This document shows positions 1 through 7,908 of a DNA stretch of 64,000 bases, in pieces (position 1 is the stretch's first letter; every line of letters begins with the position of its first letter). The stretch is from positions 1,230,953-1,294,952 of the forward strand of contig KB904821.1 of assembly GCA_000380225.1 (NCBI GenBank). The letters are read 5' to 3'. Both the position numbers and the translations under genes were made by a program. The notes beneath the pieces are model-generated. The model was not told the DNA's origin. It worked only from the letters and a program-made list of their open reading frames with translations, and searched no databases. Origin of the DNA: a filamentous cyanobacterium ESFC-1 (GTDB lineage Bacteria; Cyanobacteriota; Cyanobacteriia; Cyanobacteriales; Spirulinaceae).

Positions 1-395
1 GGAGGACGATGTTTTTCCGTCGAGGAGGAACTAGGAGTAGATGCAGTCGTGGTTGTCGTGGTTTGGGTTTCAATGCTCAGAATGCGGTCAAGACCCGTCA
101 TGGTTAAAACCGCCATCACCGGCGGGTTAACATTTTGTAACACCACTTGATAACCCTGAGCCTGAGTCACTTTGAAATTACTCACCAAAGCGCCCACACC
201 ACTGCTGTCCATAAAGCGCGTGGCTTGAAAGTCAAGAATAATTTTTTGCGGGACTGGCGAGCTTTCGAGTAACTGTTGATAATTTTGCTTGAACGCAACA
301 GCTTCTAAAACACTCAGACGATCTGGCATCGCCATCGTTGCGGTATCTTGACTCCAAACGATTGGAAAATTATCTGCTGGACTTGAATTGGTCAT
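1..395 (-). CDS. STAS-domain protein (anti-sigma factor antagonist-like), 3' end beyond window
   Basis: The gene reads leftwards from an ATG at 395 and leaves the window still open, so the C-terminus is not seen. The first 110 residues or so form a STAS domain. The stretch FMDSSGVGAL (residues 61-70) is the family signature, and Ser64 or Ser65 is at the position phosphorylated by anti-sigma kinases of the SpoIIAB/RsbW type. The domain continues with an AQGYQVVLQNVNPPV segment. A low-complexity Thr/Ser tail follows from about residue 117. Proteins of this kind take part in partner-switching control of sigma factors or other outputs. The partner is not in the window. The family call is firm; the pathway is unknown. 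Confidence 0.85.
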   Translation of the reverse strand, partial: MTNSSPADNFPIVWSQDTATMAMPDRLSVLEAVAFKQNYQQLLESSPVPQKIILDFQATRFMDSSGVGALVSNFKVTQAQGYQVVLQNVNPPVMAVLTMTGLDRILSIETQTTTTTTASTPSSSSTEKHRP

Positions 396-666
396 GCCTT
401 CCCGATTCCTAGTTGTATGGCAAAATTCCTGACTTGACCCCTATTTTCCCCTAGAAAGTGGTGCTTTACCAAAACTTAGTTAAAAATGGGGGTTAACTTG
501 AGGTTAGGTTTACCAAAATTAAACAAAACTAGCCAGTGCTGCGGTTGTTCTCACTGTACTTTTTGCTTTCGATTTAAAAAATGAAGACACGTCCAGTCAG
601 TGACGCTAAAATTCGGCCTTGAAACTCAAGGTCGAACTTTTTGCTGTTGCGGTTGAACATTGCCAA

Positions 667-1317
667 CTACAGCATGGCTCTGCCTTCACGTTGTTCTTTG
701 ACTTTGGCTTTGGCTTTCGAGGCACTGCGACGCAAAGCTTGTAAGCGGTCTTCATATTTCCGGCGACCGCGACGCTGGGGCGTTTGTTCGATGCAAGTTT
801 TTAAGGCACTTCCCAAACTTTTATAGGCATTGGGCAAGGTGTAGCCAAAGCGAGTGGCTAACGCGATCGCTTTTTCGTCGGCTTCGATGCTTTCTTGTAA
901 CAGCTTTTGACCGCTATTCTTTTGCCAAATGCGAAAACCCGATACACCGCACAGGGCTAAGGCCAGCAGCAATAATAAGCCGTCTTGTACCCACAATTCG
1001 CCGACAGCGCCTCCTAAACCAATGGCTAAGGCCGCCATTTCCCAACCTTCTTTGGGGATGGTATCGTTTTGAATACGACCGACTTCGTGCCAAAACAACA
1101 AATTTCGTTGGTCAATGGCGAAGTTTTCCCACTTGGCCAGGTCAATTTGAATTTCAACTTCGTCTCTGCCAATTTCTTCACTGCGGATCAAAGGCGGATT
1201 AATTTCGGTTGTGCCTTCTACCATGACCCAACTTTGGAGTTCGGGAGGGAGTAAGGTTTTTAAACGTCGCAATTCGCTCATTTCCGCCCTAGCAGAGGCA
1301 GTTGCATAAGAGGTCAT
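667..1317 (-). CDS. DUF3318 domain-containing membrane protein
   Basis: This 216-residue protein belongs to a conserved cyanobacterial family of unknown function (DUF3318). The N-terminal half carries the conserved RRLKTLLPPELQSW segment and LLFWHEVGRIQ (about residues 73-83). Two hydrophobic stretches follow at about residues 93-128, and the C-terminus is very basic (Arg/Lys-rich, about 180-216). That suggests a membrane-anchored protein with a positively charged cytoplasmic tail. It starts at an ATG, is transcribed leftwards and lies alone. HEVGR resembles a metalloprotease HExxH motif but lacks the second His, so protease activity is not claimed. Confidence 0.75.
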   Translation of the reverse strand: MTSYATASARAEMSELRRLKTLLPPELQSWVMVEGTTEINPPLIRSEEIGRDEVEIQIDLAKWENFAIDQRNLLFWHEVGRIQNDTIPKEGWEMAALAIGLGGAVGELWVQDGLLLLLALALCGVSGFRIWQKNSGQKLLQESIEADEKAIALATRFGYTLPNAYKSLGSALKTCIEQTPQRRGRRKYEDRLQALRRSASKAKAKVKEQREGRAML

Positions 1318-1445
1318 AGATTTACCTACAAAACTCTAAAATCTACATTTTTACTTCTTGGATCATAGCGGATTTAGTTACGAGTCGGCGTTTTCTGGGA
1401 ACAGTCCTTGGTTCTTTGTCCTTTGTCCTTTGTCGTTTGTGATGG

Positions 1446-1484
1446 GTAAGTACATAAGACCAATGACCAATGACCAATGACCAA
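1446..1484. repeat. Heptamer repeat array (CCAATGA type)
   Basis: Four or five tandem copies of a seven-base unit, CCAATGA with small variations, lie upstream of ubiA. Short tandemly repeated heptamers of this kind are common in filamentous cyanobacterial genomes. Related arrays recur in this window. No coding role is seen. Confidence 0.8.
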
Positions 1485-1550
1485 TTGTTTTCGATTAAGC
1501 TTTAAATAGGTCTATTCTCTTGATTTCAATTCGGTTTTATCAATAAAGTT

Positions 1551-2432
1551 ATGGTGCTTCAGACTTCTTCTTCCGAACCCCTTTGGCTGACGATTGTGCG
1601 CTTGCTGCGTTGGGATAAACCCGCCGGACGTTTAATTTTGATGATTCCGGCGTTGTGGGCGGTCTTTTTGGCTGCGGCAGGTACGCCACCACCAGGGTTA
1701 GTGGGCATTATTATTGTGGGAACTCTGGCCACCAGTGCGGCGGGTTGTGCGATTAACGATCTTTGGGACAGAGATATCGACCCGCAAGTAGAACGCACGC
1801 GATCGCGCCCCCTCGCTTCTCGGTCTTTATCGGTCACCACAGCCATTGTTGTGGCCTTGGTAGCATTACTCTGTGCGGCGGGTTTGGCTTTGTATCTCAA
1901 TGCTTTGAGTTTTTGGCTGTGCGTGGGGGCGGTTCCGATTATCGTGGTTTACCCGTTGGCCAAGCGCTTTTTCCCAATTCCCCAGTTGGTGCTGTCTTTG
2001 GCTTGGGGCTTTGCCGTACTGATTAGCTGGACGGCGGTTACCGGGGAAATTAGCACCGCCACTTGGTTGTTGTGGGGGGCGGTGGTGTCTTGGACGTTAG
2101 GATTTGATACAGTTTATGCCCTGAGCGATCGCGAGGATGACCTCAAAGTGGGGATTAACTCTAGCGCCATTTTCTTTGGCAAATACGCCCCGGATGCTGT
2201 GGCGGTTTTTCTCACCCTAACAGCTTCTTTACTGGCTTACCTGGCGCTGAATCTAGAATTACATTGGACATTTTGGATTCCTTGGGGCATTGCCGTGACC
2301 GGTTGGGCGCAACATTACCAACAACTGCGTCAAGAAGATACCCCCAGAGAAACTTATGGTCAGATTTTTCGCCAAAATGTTTATCTCGGCTTTATTCTAC
2401 TAGCGGGAATGATTGCCGGATCGCTGTTTTAG
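1551..2432 (+). CDS. ubiA: 4-hydroxybenzoate polyprenyltransferase (UbiA family, plastoquinone pathway)
   Basis: UbiA-family enzymes are integral membrane prenyltransferases that attach a polyprenyl chain to an aromatic acid. In cyanobacteria the 4-hydroxybenzoate version serves plastoquinone synthesis. Both Asp-rich motifs that bind the Mg-diphosphate are visible: NDLWDRDID (Asn69, Asp70, Asp73, Asp77) and the second motif LSDREDD (Asp193, Asp196, Asp197). About eight or nine hydrophobic segments follow one another across the 293 residues, the usual length. The family also prenylates homogentisate and chlorophyllide, but the N-terminal RWDKPAG and motif spacing fit the hydroxybenzoate type best. 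It ends about 90 bases before tRNA-Phe. Confidence 0.9.
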   Translation: MVLQTSSSEPLWLTIVRLLRWDKPAGRLILMIPALWAVFLAAAGTPPPGLVGIIIVGTLATSAAGCAINDLWDRDIDPQVERTRSRPLASRSLSVTTAIVVALVALLCAAGLALYLNALSFWLCVGAVPIIVVYPLAKRFFPIPQLVLSLAWGFAVLISWTAVTGEISTATWLLWGAVVSWTLGFDTVYALSDREDDLKVGINSSAIFFGKYAPDAVAVFLTLTASLLAYLALNLELHWTFWIPWGIAVTGWAQHYQQLRQEDTPRETYGQIFRQNVYLGFILLAGMIAGSLF

Positions 2433-2523
2433 CGCCAAGCTACCGTTGTTTCAAAAAACTTAGCCGATCCCCTTGCCAAGCCCTTTGGTTTTTGTTATCT
2501 TAGTTAAGCGTTGAAACGCAAAC

Positions 2524-2596
<73 letters not shown>

Positions 2597-2608
2597 TTAA
2601 CGCCAATT

Positions 2609-2660
2609 ATAGGTCACAGTTCGCCAGCTTGTTGTCGTTCTGTGACCTATCTGCTTTTTT
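2609..2660 (+). terminator. Hairpin and T-tract downstream of tRNA-Phe
   Basis: ATAGGTCACAG (2609-2619) pairs perfectly with CTGTGACCTAT (2640-2650) across a 20-base loop. A run of six T follows at 2655-2660. It sits 13 bases after the tRNA and looks like its intrinsic terminator. Alternatively, the TTGTCG and TGTGACC pieces could be the outermost part of the mobile-element end that follows. Confidence 0.65.
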
Positions 2661-2669
2661 CTGACTCAT

Positions 2670-2690
2670 TTCGCAAATTAGTGTCGCTAA
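2670..2690 (+). repeat. CAST-type end repeat, copy 1
   Basis: The 21-base motif begins TTCGCAAATTA and ends TGTCGCTAA. It is identical to copy 2 except for one base (G instead of A at 2681). Its layout, CGCAAATTAnTGTCG, resembles the transposase-binding repeats at V-K CAST ends, remembered as GACAAATTA..TGTCG. It has the same orientation as an outward-facing end. Confidence 0.7.
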
Positions 2691-2713
2691 CTTTTACTTT
2701 TATTGCTGTGCTA

Positions 2714-2734
2714 TTCGCAAATTAATGTCGCTAA
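2714..2734 (+). repeat. CAST-type end repeat, copy 2
   Basis: This is the second copy of the 21-base motif, starting 44 bases after the first and in the same orientation. The pair defines a short ordered array of presumed transposase-binding sites facing the tRNA gene. Confidence 0.7.
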
Positions 2735-2749
2735 TAATGCAGTTTCATG

Positions 2750-2780
2750 TTTCCAGTCCTCTGCTCCTTTCAGCCCTCCA
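2750..2780 (-). ncRNA. Delocalised homing guide: partial CRISPR repeat plus 17-nt spacer matching tRNA-Phe
   Basis: Read on the minus strand, TGGAGGGCTGAAAG (2780-2767) is followed by the spacer GAGCAGAGGACTGGAAA (2766-2750). The repeat piece agrees at 11 of 13 bases with GGTGGGTTGAAAG, the 3' end of known V-K CRISPR repeats as remembered. The spacer matches 2545-2561 of tRNA-Phe at 16 of 17 positions, with the first 13 perfect and one mismatch at position 14. Immediately 5' of the protospacer lies GTA, fitting the GTN PAM of Cas12k. Repeat side, PAM side and strand all agree with a functional guide design. It is probably no longer active, since no effector is nearby. Confidence 0.65.
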
Positions 2781-2800
2781 TTTAATTGACGATAATTGCA

Positions 2801-3171
2801 ATTTTAGGGTGTCCATATTTTTTCAAAGGAACCACGATAATTTTTTAGCCCATCCATTTCTGGAAGGCCGATCGCAACGAAATGAAGGCCGCGATCGCCA
2901 AAATCAAAGCTGGAACGATTGAGCAATTTCGCTACGATCCCGAAACCGCCAGCCTCACAGGATTGTAATATCCCCCAAGAGAACAACAGTTCGGCATAAA
3001 ACGTTGGGTTAACCGATTTGACGAGACGATCGGGGTTTCAGCAATGGCGGAATGATAGACCAGATACAACCCGGAGGGCGATCGCGACCAACCGAACCCT
3101 CACAAAATCAGCAATTCGCGTAATAATTAAGAAAGAATTAAAAAATGTAAATAAAGACAAAGGAAGGTGTA
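2801..3171. other. Decayed intergenic DNA with short coding-like fragments
   Basis: No intact gene is seen here. One frame at 2882-2968 reads a 28-residue coding-like tail (MKAAIAKIKAGTIEQFRYDP and onward to a stop). A second frame around 2980-3053 reads a fragment containing FGIKRWVNRFDETIGVSAMA before a stop. Neither is recognised. They could be remains of cargo or host genes left after the neighbouring mobile element was lost. The last 60 bases are AT-rich and precede the TauE gene. Confidence 0.4.
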
Positions 3172-3912
3172 GTGGAAATTCTCTGGTTGAGCTTCGCCAG
3201 TACAGTGGGTTGGTTTATTAGTAGTCTCGCTGGCGGCGGTAGTCCACTCATATTAATCCCTGCGATTGGCGTGTTCCTAGGGACAAACGCCGTTCCTCCG
3301 GTGATTACAACCGGAATGATGTTTGGCAACGGCCAACGCATCTGGATATATTGGCGACATATTAACTGGCAACTGATGTGGTGGTATCTTCCCGGTGCAG
3401 TCACAGGCTCAGTTGCGGGAGCGTTTCTATTCAGCCGTACCGAAATTGAGTGGTTGAGCTTGCTTTTAGGTTTATTCCTGATTATTTCGGTGTTGGGCTA
3501 TGGTGCAGGCAAAAAGCAACGAGCCTTTCGGGTTAAATCGTGGTACTTTTTACCGGCGGGTTTTGCCTATTCCTTTCTTTCGGGTTTAATTGGCAGTTCG
3601 GGCCCGCTTTTGAATCCCTTGTACCTCAATTATGGTTTGGTTAAAGAAGAACTGATCGCCACAAAATCTGTTCACATGATCGTGGTTCACAGTGTCAAAA
3701 TTGCCGCTTATGCTGCCTTTGGCGCATTTACCGGGCCGTATTTTTGGTATGGCGTTTTAATCGGGATCGCAGCTTTACCGGGGAATTGGTTGGGTCAAAT
3801 GGTATTAGAACGAATCAGCGAACAACGGTTTCGCCAATTTGTCATGACCTTTGTATTAATTAGTGGTGGGTTAATGATCTGGCAACAACGGCAAGTTTTG
3901 GGGATCGGTTAA
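3172..3912 (+). CDS. TauE/SafE-family (TSUP) anion transporter
   Basis: The 246-residue protein starts at a GTG with GGAAGG about seven bases upstream. It shows the TSUP layout: an N-terminal membrane segment ending in SLAGGGSPLILIPA (about residues 19-32), the paired segment FLSGLIGSSGPLLNPLYL in the second half, and seven or eight hydrophobic helices in all. Members export sulfite, sulfoacetate or other small organosulfur anions, but the substrate cannot be told from sequence. The GLIGSSGPLL repeat-half motif is typical. It stands alone between the decayed mobile element and a non-coding stretch. Confidence 0.85.
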   Translation: MEILWLSFASTVGWFISSLAGGGSPLILIPAIGVFLGTNAVPPVITTGMMFGNGQRIWIYWRHINWQLMWWYLPGAVTGSVAGAFLFSRTEIEWLSLLLGLFLIISVLGYGAGKKQRAFRVKSWYFLPAGFAYSFLSGLIGSSGPLLNPLYLNYGLVKEELIATKSVHMIVVHSVKIAAYAAFGAFTGPYFWYGVLIGIAALPGNWLGQMVLERISEQRFRQFVMTFVLISGGLMIWQQRQVLGIG

Positions 3913-4033
3913 GCTGGCTTTTGTCAGCCCTGTCAAGGTGTAATTTTCTGACCAGGGAATCAGCCTCAAAGCCCCATTTTTGGAGTCATCTACGCTCACA
4001 TCGTTACAACTTGGTCACTAATAGCACACCTGT

Positions 4034-4170
4034 TGTACAGTTCTTTTCTTCCCCCTCCTCCCCCTCTTCCCACTCTCAAACCAGTAAGACTCAAGCGAAG
4101 TCTAGCACCTTGACTCCGGTTGGCTGGCTTTTGTCCCGATACGACAGAACTGGGGAAGAAAAACTGTGCA
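4034..4170. repeat. Short element bounded by imperfect inverted repeats
   Basis: TGTACAGTTCTTTTCTTCCCC (4034-4054, less one base) is mirrored by GGGGAAGAAAAACTGTGCA (4152-4170). The arms agree at most positions apart from a two-base length difference. The 97-base interior holds a pyrimidine-rich run and no gene. It could be a miniature inverted-repeat element. A separate 13-base direct repeat, GCTGGCTTTTGTC, occurs near 3912 and again near 4126. Confidence 0.35.
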
Positions 4171-4314
4171 GATTCTTGATGTGGAACCTCCCTAAAGCAG
4201 ACCGCGTCATTTCAGTTATCAGTCATCAGTCATCAGTCATCAGTTATCAGTACCGAAGAGGAACTTTTGTCCCATAGTTTACTGGTTACTGGTTATTGAT
4301 TATTGGTTTTGGCT

Positions 4315-4442
4315 GTAGGTTTTGTTCCCCTACTCAGTTAGTCAGAAACTTTGGCCTGGAGGACGAATGACAAACATAGCTTAAAGCTAGACCCGATCGG
4401 CATGATAGTCCCAAGAAATGGGTTTAACGTTTCTCGCGAGAG
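4315..4442 (+). ncRNA. Candidate structured RNA, copy 1 (related to 16197-16326)
   Basis: This stretch aligns along its whole length with 16197-16326. A 5-bp stem, GTAGG/CCTAC, encloses the 9-base loop TTTTGTTCC; the other copy has GGAGG/CCTCC around TGTTGTTCC, so one base pair has changed on both sides. Shared blocks follow in the same order and spacing: GAAACTTT, then GCT.AAAGCTAGAC, then TTAACGTTTC with CG.GAGAG at the end. The distance from the first stem to the last block is 109 versus 111 bases. The strand is inferred from the hairpin and from copy 2; the other strand is possible. No known Rfam family was recognised. Confidence 0.5.
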
Positions 4443-4629
4443 TCATTGTACCCAATCCGGTGCGTGAAATCCCATCGATCGGGTCAACCCGTGTCCGTTT
4501 CTCCGTCGCCCTATTCTCCAAAAGATCGCCGTACTTCGGTATGATAAGAAAGCAATTAAAAAGCAAAAACGTTCCGGGTTTTGTCAAGCCGGGATCGATT
4601 TAATCCTCTAAAGTTTGATCGGGAGAAAT
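4443..4629. other. psbI leader region, no gene
   Basis: Nothing coding is seen. There are several short self-complementary pieces (GATCGGGTCAACCCG near 4477, CCGGGTTTTGTCAAGCCGGG near 4575) and a GGGAGA ribosome-binding site just before the psbI start. Confidence 0.4.
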
Positions 4630-4746
4630 ATGGTAACCCTCAAAATCGCTGTTTACATTGTTGTTGCTTTCTTTATCAGTTTATTTGTGTTTGGTTTTCT
4701 GTCGAGCGATCCGTCTCGTAACCCCAAACGCCGCGACTTAGAATAA
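4630..4746 (+). CDS. psbI: Photosystem II reaction centre protein I
   Basis: This 38-residue gene encodes [20 protein letters not shown], followed by [18 protein letters not shown]. That is the complete PsbI sequence pattern: a single transmembrane helix (residues 4-24) with the conserved tail SDPxRNPKRxDLE. PsbI is a thylakoid membrane subunit next to D1 and is involved in early assembly and stability of the PSII core. The length equals the family standard. The start is supported by GGGAGA five bases upstream. A strong hairpin, TGGGGTG/CACCCCA, lies 32 bases after the stop (4778-4800). Confidence 0.97.
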   Translation: MVTLKIAVYIVVAFFISLFVFGFLSSDPSRNPKRRDLE

Positions 4747-4900
4747 TAAGCTGGCGTTTTTTGGTAAATTGTGCCGATGGGGTGGGGTTGACTCACCCCA
4801 AAAAAATATTAATCGGTGAATCGTTGACGCAAACCAGAACAGTGCTAAAGTAAGGCTTCGGAGCAACAAAGATGTTCAACCTTCAAGACTTAACAAATTG

Positions 4901-7288
4901 ATGTCTGTTCCAGTTCCGCCGCCCGATTTGCCTGTTATTGTTGAAACTGTTGATGCCGATCGCCCTTCAGAAATAGGGTCTCCTGCCGCTAATTTTGATT
5001 CTCGCGATCGCTTTTCTGTTAAAGCTACACCCACTCCACCGGAAATCGCGACCTCAGCCACGCCAGAATATGCGATTTTTGAAGCCACAGAAACCCCGAC
5101 TGGGAAGCCAGACGATCTTGCTCCTACCTCCTTAGAAACTTCTGAAGAAGCGGCAAAACCCCCCATTCCCGAACCGCCTCCTTTGGCTCAACTGCCCTCA
5201 ATTCCCGAAGCAATTGAGCAACTTTCGCCCCCCACGCCAGAAATTGACCTACCGGAAACCCTAGCGCCTCATACCGACGCGGAACTCCCAGTCGCGCCGG
5301 ATTCCAAGCGAATTATTATCGAAGAAAGAGGGGGACAAACCCAAGAATTTGAAGTGGACACCGAGGGGGAAGAATTTGACGATGCTAACTTACCGAATCC
5401 TAATCCCGTCCCCTCGCTGCAAATCTCCCCGGATGATGTGATTGAGATTACCTCAGACCGCCAAGAATTTGACCAAGAACGCCAAATTGTGACGGCAACG
5501 GGGGATGCAGTGGTACGCTTATCGCGGGGGGTTCTCACGGCAGATATCGTGCGAATTAACCTGGAAAATCGCTTGTTAACGGCTGAGGATGATGTAGCCT
5601 TGCGTCGCGGGGATCAATTGACGCGGGGCGATCGCCTCGAATACTTTTTCGTGCAGGATCGAGGGACATTCTACAACGCCAGGGGCGTACTCGATCAAAA
5701 CACCTTTGGCCGGGATAGCGCCCCCACACCACCCCCGATTGGCGGTACTGTATTGGCTAGACCGTTGAGCGATCGCCTTTTGGCCGAACAACCGATTCAA
5801 AATGTTACCCCCGACCAAGGGATTAGTATCAATGTCGGGGGTGTGGGTAATGTGGGGAATAATCCTTTCCCTACCAGTGGAGTAACGGGTCAAGTTAATA
5901 ATCAACGCTACGAAGCCCGAAAAGTTGAGTTTGAGGGGGATGAATGGGTGGGAACTGATGTGCGCCTCACCAATGACCCCTTTTCCCCCCCAGAACTGGA
6001 AATTCGCGCCGATACGGCCACCGTTCGCAGTATTGGCCCGGAAACCAGCGAGTTAGTTACGACCAATACCCGTGTAGTCTTCGATCAAGGACTGGCGGTT
6101 CCGGTCTTCCCCCGTCGCTATGTTTTTGGCCCGGACGAAGGGGGTTCGGGATTGTTTGGTATTGGCTTTGACGACGACGAACGAGGGGGATTATTTATCG
6201 AACGCAGTTTTGATGTTGTCAATAAGGACAATGTGCGCTTTTTCGTCATTCCTCAATACTTCGTACAACGTTCGTTATTGGACGGGGAAGGCTTCTCTCC
6301 TGACTCTTTTGGGGTGCGCGGGGGTTTAAATGTCCGGTGGAGCGATCGCACCACTTTAACGTCCAGCGCTGAACTCACCAGCTTTGATTTTGATAAGATT
6401 GAAAGTCGCTTTCGCGGTAGCGCCCAATTGAATCAAAAAGTCGATTTGTGGGGGCTTCCTAACCCTCATAATCTTACCTTTGATGCGAATTATCGCGATC
6501 GCCTTTTTAACGGTTCTCTGGGCTTCCAAACCGTCCAAAGTAACTTCGGGGCTGTACTCACTTCCCCCAATATCGCGATTGGGAATACTGGGATTAATTT
6601 CTCCTATCAAACCGGAGTCCAAGTTATTAACGCCAATACAGACCGTCCCGATTTGCTTCCCCCACTCCCACGGGATAACAACCGCGTCACCCTCACCCGC
6701 TATCAAGGGGCCGCTTTCCTCTCCCGGCGTTTCACCCTCTGGACAGGAGAACCTCTCCCTGCAACCCCCGATGAAGGCTTGCGCTATACTCCCCGTCCTG
6801 TCGTTCCCAATGTTTCCCTTTCTACCGGACTCACAGGCGTTTACAGTTACTACAGTAGCGGTGACACTCAACCCTCTTTGAGTGGTAGTTTAGGCATACA
6901 AGGGCAATTCGGTCATTTCTCCCGCGATTGGCTTGATTATACCGGATTTAATATTACTTACTCCCAAGGGATACGAGGGGGGCTTTCTCCTTTTCTCTTT
7001 GACCGCTTTGCTGATACCCGTACCCTTTCTTATGGAATCACGCAGCAGGTTTACGGGCCGTTTCGCATTGGCTTTCAAAGTGGTGTTAACCTCAATACAG
7101 GTGCAGCTTTTACGACAGACTATATTTTGGAATACAGTCGTCGGACGCATAATATCTCCGTCCGCTACAATCCTGTCCTCGGTTTGGCTTCCTTTAGTGT
7201 CCGCATCAGCGACTTTAACTTTATTGGTTCTCCCGAACCTTTTGGGGGGAGTGGAGTGCGTTCGGTTGAACAGGGCGTAATTCGCTAG
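4901..7288 (+). CDS. DUF3769 LptD/OstA-like outer-membrane protein
   Basis: The protein has about 795 residues from the ATG at 4901; a TTG one codon earlier is also open. Residues 1-160 are Pro/Glu-rich and disordered. An OstA/LptA-like segment follows at about 170-260, with EITSDRQEFDQERQIVTATG, alternating beta strands and the RLSRGVLTADIVRINLENR pattern. The remaining roughly 450 residues look like a beta-barrel with many alternating aromatic strands. This is the cyanobacterial counterpart of the LPS-transport barrel LptD, which places lipopolysaccharide in the outer leaflet. No clear signal peptide is visible at this start. The true start could therefore lie further upstream, or export may be unusual. 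Confidence 0.8.
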   Translation: MSVPVPPPDLPVIVETVDADRPSEIGSPAANFDSRDRFSVKATPTPPEIATSATPEYAIFEATETPTGKPDDLAPTSLETSEEAAKPPIPEPPPLAQLPSIPEAIEQLSPPTPEIDLPETLAPHTDAELPVAPDSKRIIIEERGGQTQEFEVDTEGEEFDDANLPNPNPVPSLQISPDDVIEITSDRQEFDQERQIVTATGDAVVRLSRGVLTADIVRINLENRLLTAEDDVALRRGDQLTRGDRLEYFFVQDRGTFYNARGVLDQNTFGRDSAPTPPPIGGTVLARPLSDRLLAEQPIQNVTPDQGISINVGGVGNVGNNPFPTSGVTGQVNNQRYEARKVEFEGDEWVGTDVRLTNDPFSPPELEIRADTATVRSIGPETSELVTTNTRVVFDQGLAVPVFPRRYVFGPDEGGSGLFGIGFDDDERGGLFIERSFDVVNKDNVRFFVIPQYFVQRSLLDGEGFSPDSFGVRGGLNVRWSDRTTLTSSAELTSFDFDKIESRFRGSAQLNQKVDLWGLPNPHNLTFDANYRDRLFNGSLGFQTVQSNFGAVLTSPNIAIGNTGINFSYQTGVQVINANTDRPDLLPPLPRDNNRVTLTRYQGAAFLSRRFTLWTGEPLPATPDEGLRYTPRPVVPNVSLSTGLTGVYSYYSSGDTQPSLSGSLGIQGQFGHFSRDWLDYTGFNITYSQGIRGGLSPFLFDRFADTRTLSYGITQQVYGPFRIGFQSGVNLNTGAAFTTDYILEYSRRTHNISVRYNPVLGLASFSVRISDFNFIGSPEPFGGSGVRSVEQGVIR

Positions 7289-7335
7289 GCGCGTTATGGT
7301 AAAAGCAGTATTTGTGATTTTTTATTAAAACCATC

Positions 7336-7734
7336 ATGTTCGGTCAATTTCAACAAAGTCATCTCCGCATTGAAGTCGAAGCCTCCGCGCAAACCCTAGG
7401 GGATAGTTTACTGCGAACTTCTCAGTTGCGTCAGTGGTTGTTTCCCCAACGCTTTGAAAATGGATTGCCCGAAATGCTGGTTCCTGAATTATCCTTTAAG
7501 AATTGGATCGGGCCGGTCGCGATCGCGCATCATGTAGAAGTAGCCAACGATCAATGTCTGCGTTTAATCCTTAGTGAAGGCATAGATGGCTACCACGAAT
7601 GGTATTGGGGAGACGGTTGGGTACAGTCCCGTTTAGAGGGGATTTCTCTCTTACCCTTGAGTCTCGGTCAAACGTTGACTTTACTGCGGTTGCGTCAGTT
7701 TGTGGAGTCGCAAAATCAAGTCGCTTTTGGTTAA
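7336..7734 (+). CDS. Conserved cyanobacterial protein, SRPBCC-like fold suspected
   Basis: This 132-residue soluble protein is not assigned to a pathway. The order of elements fits a small START/SRPBCC-like ligand-binding fold: FQQSHLRIEVEASAQTLGDSL with a following helix, PEMLVPELSFKNWIGPVAI, then HHVEVANDQCLRLILSEGID, WYWGDGWVQSRLEGISLLP and a long C-terminal helix. Proteins like this are widespread in cyanobacteria. It begins 47 bases after the LptD-like gene on the same strand and may share its transcript. Function is unknown. Confidence 0.65.
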   Translation: MFGQFQQSHLRIEVEASAQTLGDSLLRTSQLRQWLFPQRFENGLPEMLVPELSFKNWIGPVAIAHHVEVANDQCLRLILSEGIDGYHEWYWGDGWVQSRLEGISLLPLSLGQTLTLLRLRQFVESQNQVAFG

Positions 7735-7805
7735 AGTTTAGTAGAAAAATATCCTATATTTCGCCCTTTGCGGAAGCTAGGAAAATACAATAACTATCAA
7801 CTAAG

Positions 7806-7827
7806 CCCCTCTCCCGTGGGAGAGGGG
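7806..7827. repeat. CCCCTCTCCC/GGGAGAGGGG hairpin element
   Basis: A 10-bp perfect palindromic hairpin with a two-base spacer is followed by TTTGGGGTGAGGG. This 'cccctctcccgtgggagagggg' type of element is a common dispersed repeat in bacterial genomes. Here it separates the SRPBCC-like gene from the Uma2 gene and may stop transcription. Confidence 0.6.
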
Positions 7828-7908
7828 TTTGGGGTGAGGGCTTATATTAAAAAAACGCGATCGCGCTAACATTTAGATACAAACAATTTCTGGAAATTAA
7901 AAGTCGTC

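Larger units (their letters stand above)
2661..2800 (-). mobile_element. Fossil end of a type V-K CRISPR-associated transposon (CAST) next to its tRNA target
   Basis: Directly seen: two 21-base direct repeats differing at one base, plus a reverse-strand unit that combines a CRISPR-repeat-like 3' end with a 17-nt match to the neighbouring tRNA-Phe gene. Known biology: V-K CASTs (TnsB, TnsC, TniQ, Cas12k) carry end repeats of the form ACAAATTA..TGTC and use delocalised short guides to insert downstream of tRNA genes with a GTN PAM. Inference: this is the end of such an element whose genes have been lost. No transposase, TniQ or Cas12k reading frame remains between here and 3172. The guide lies at the tRNA-proximal end. 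That would place the CRISPR-bearing end next to the target, which is not the usual orientation. Confidence 0.6.

Noticed and set aside
2725..2922. 65-residue open frame with a start near the CAST remnant
   Set aside because: It runs through the guide and non-coding DNA, and its sequence is not protein-like.
4034..4054. TGTACAG sequence as the other CAST end
   Set aside because: The repeats typical of the end (CAAATTA..TGTC) are absent here and its mirror arm is close by.
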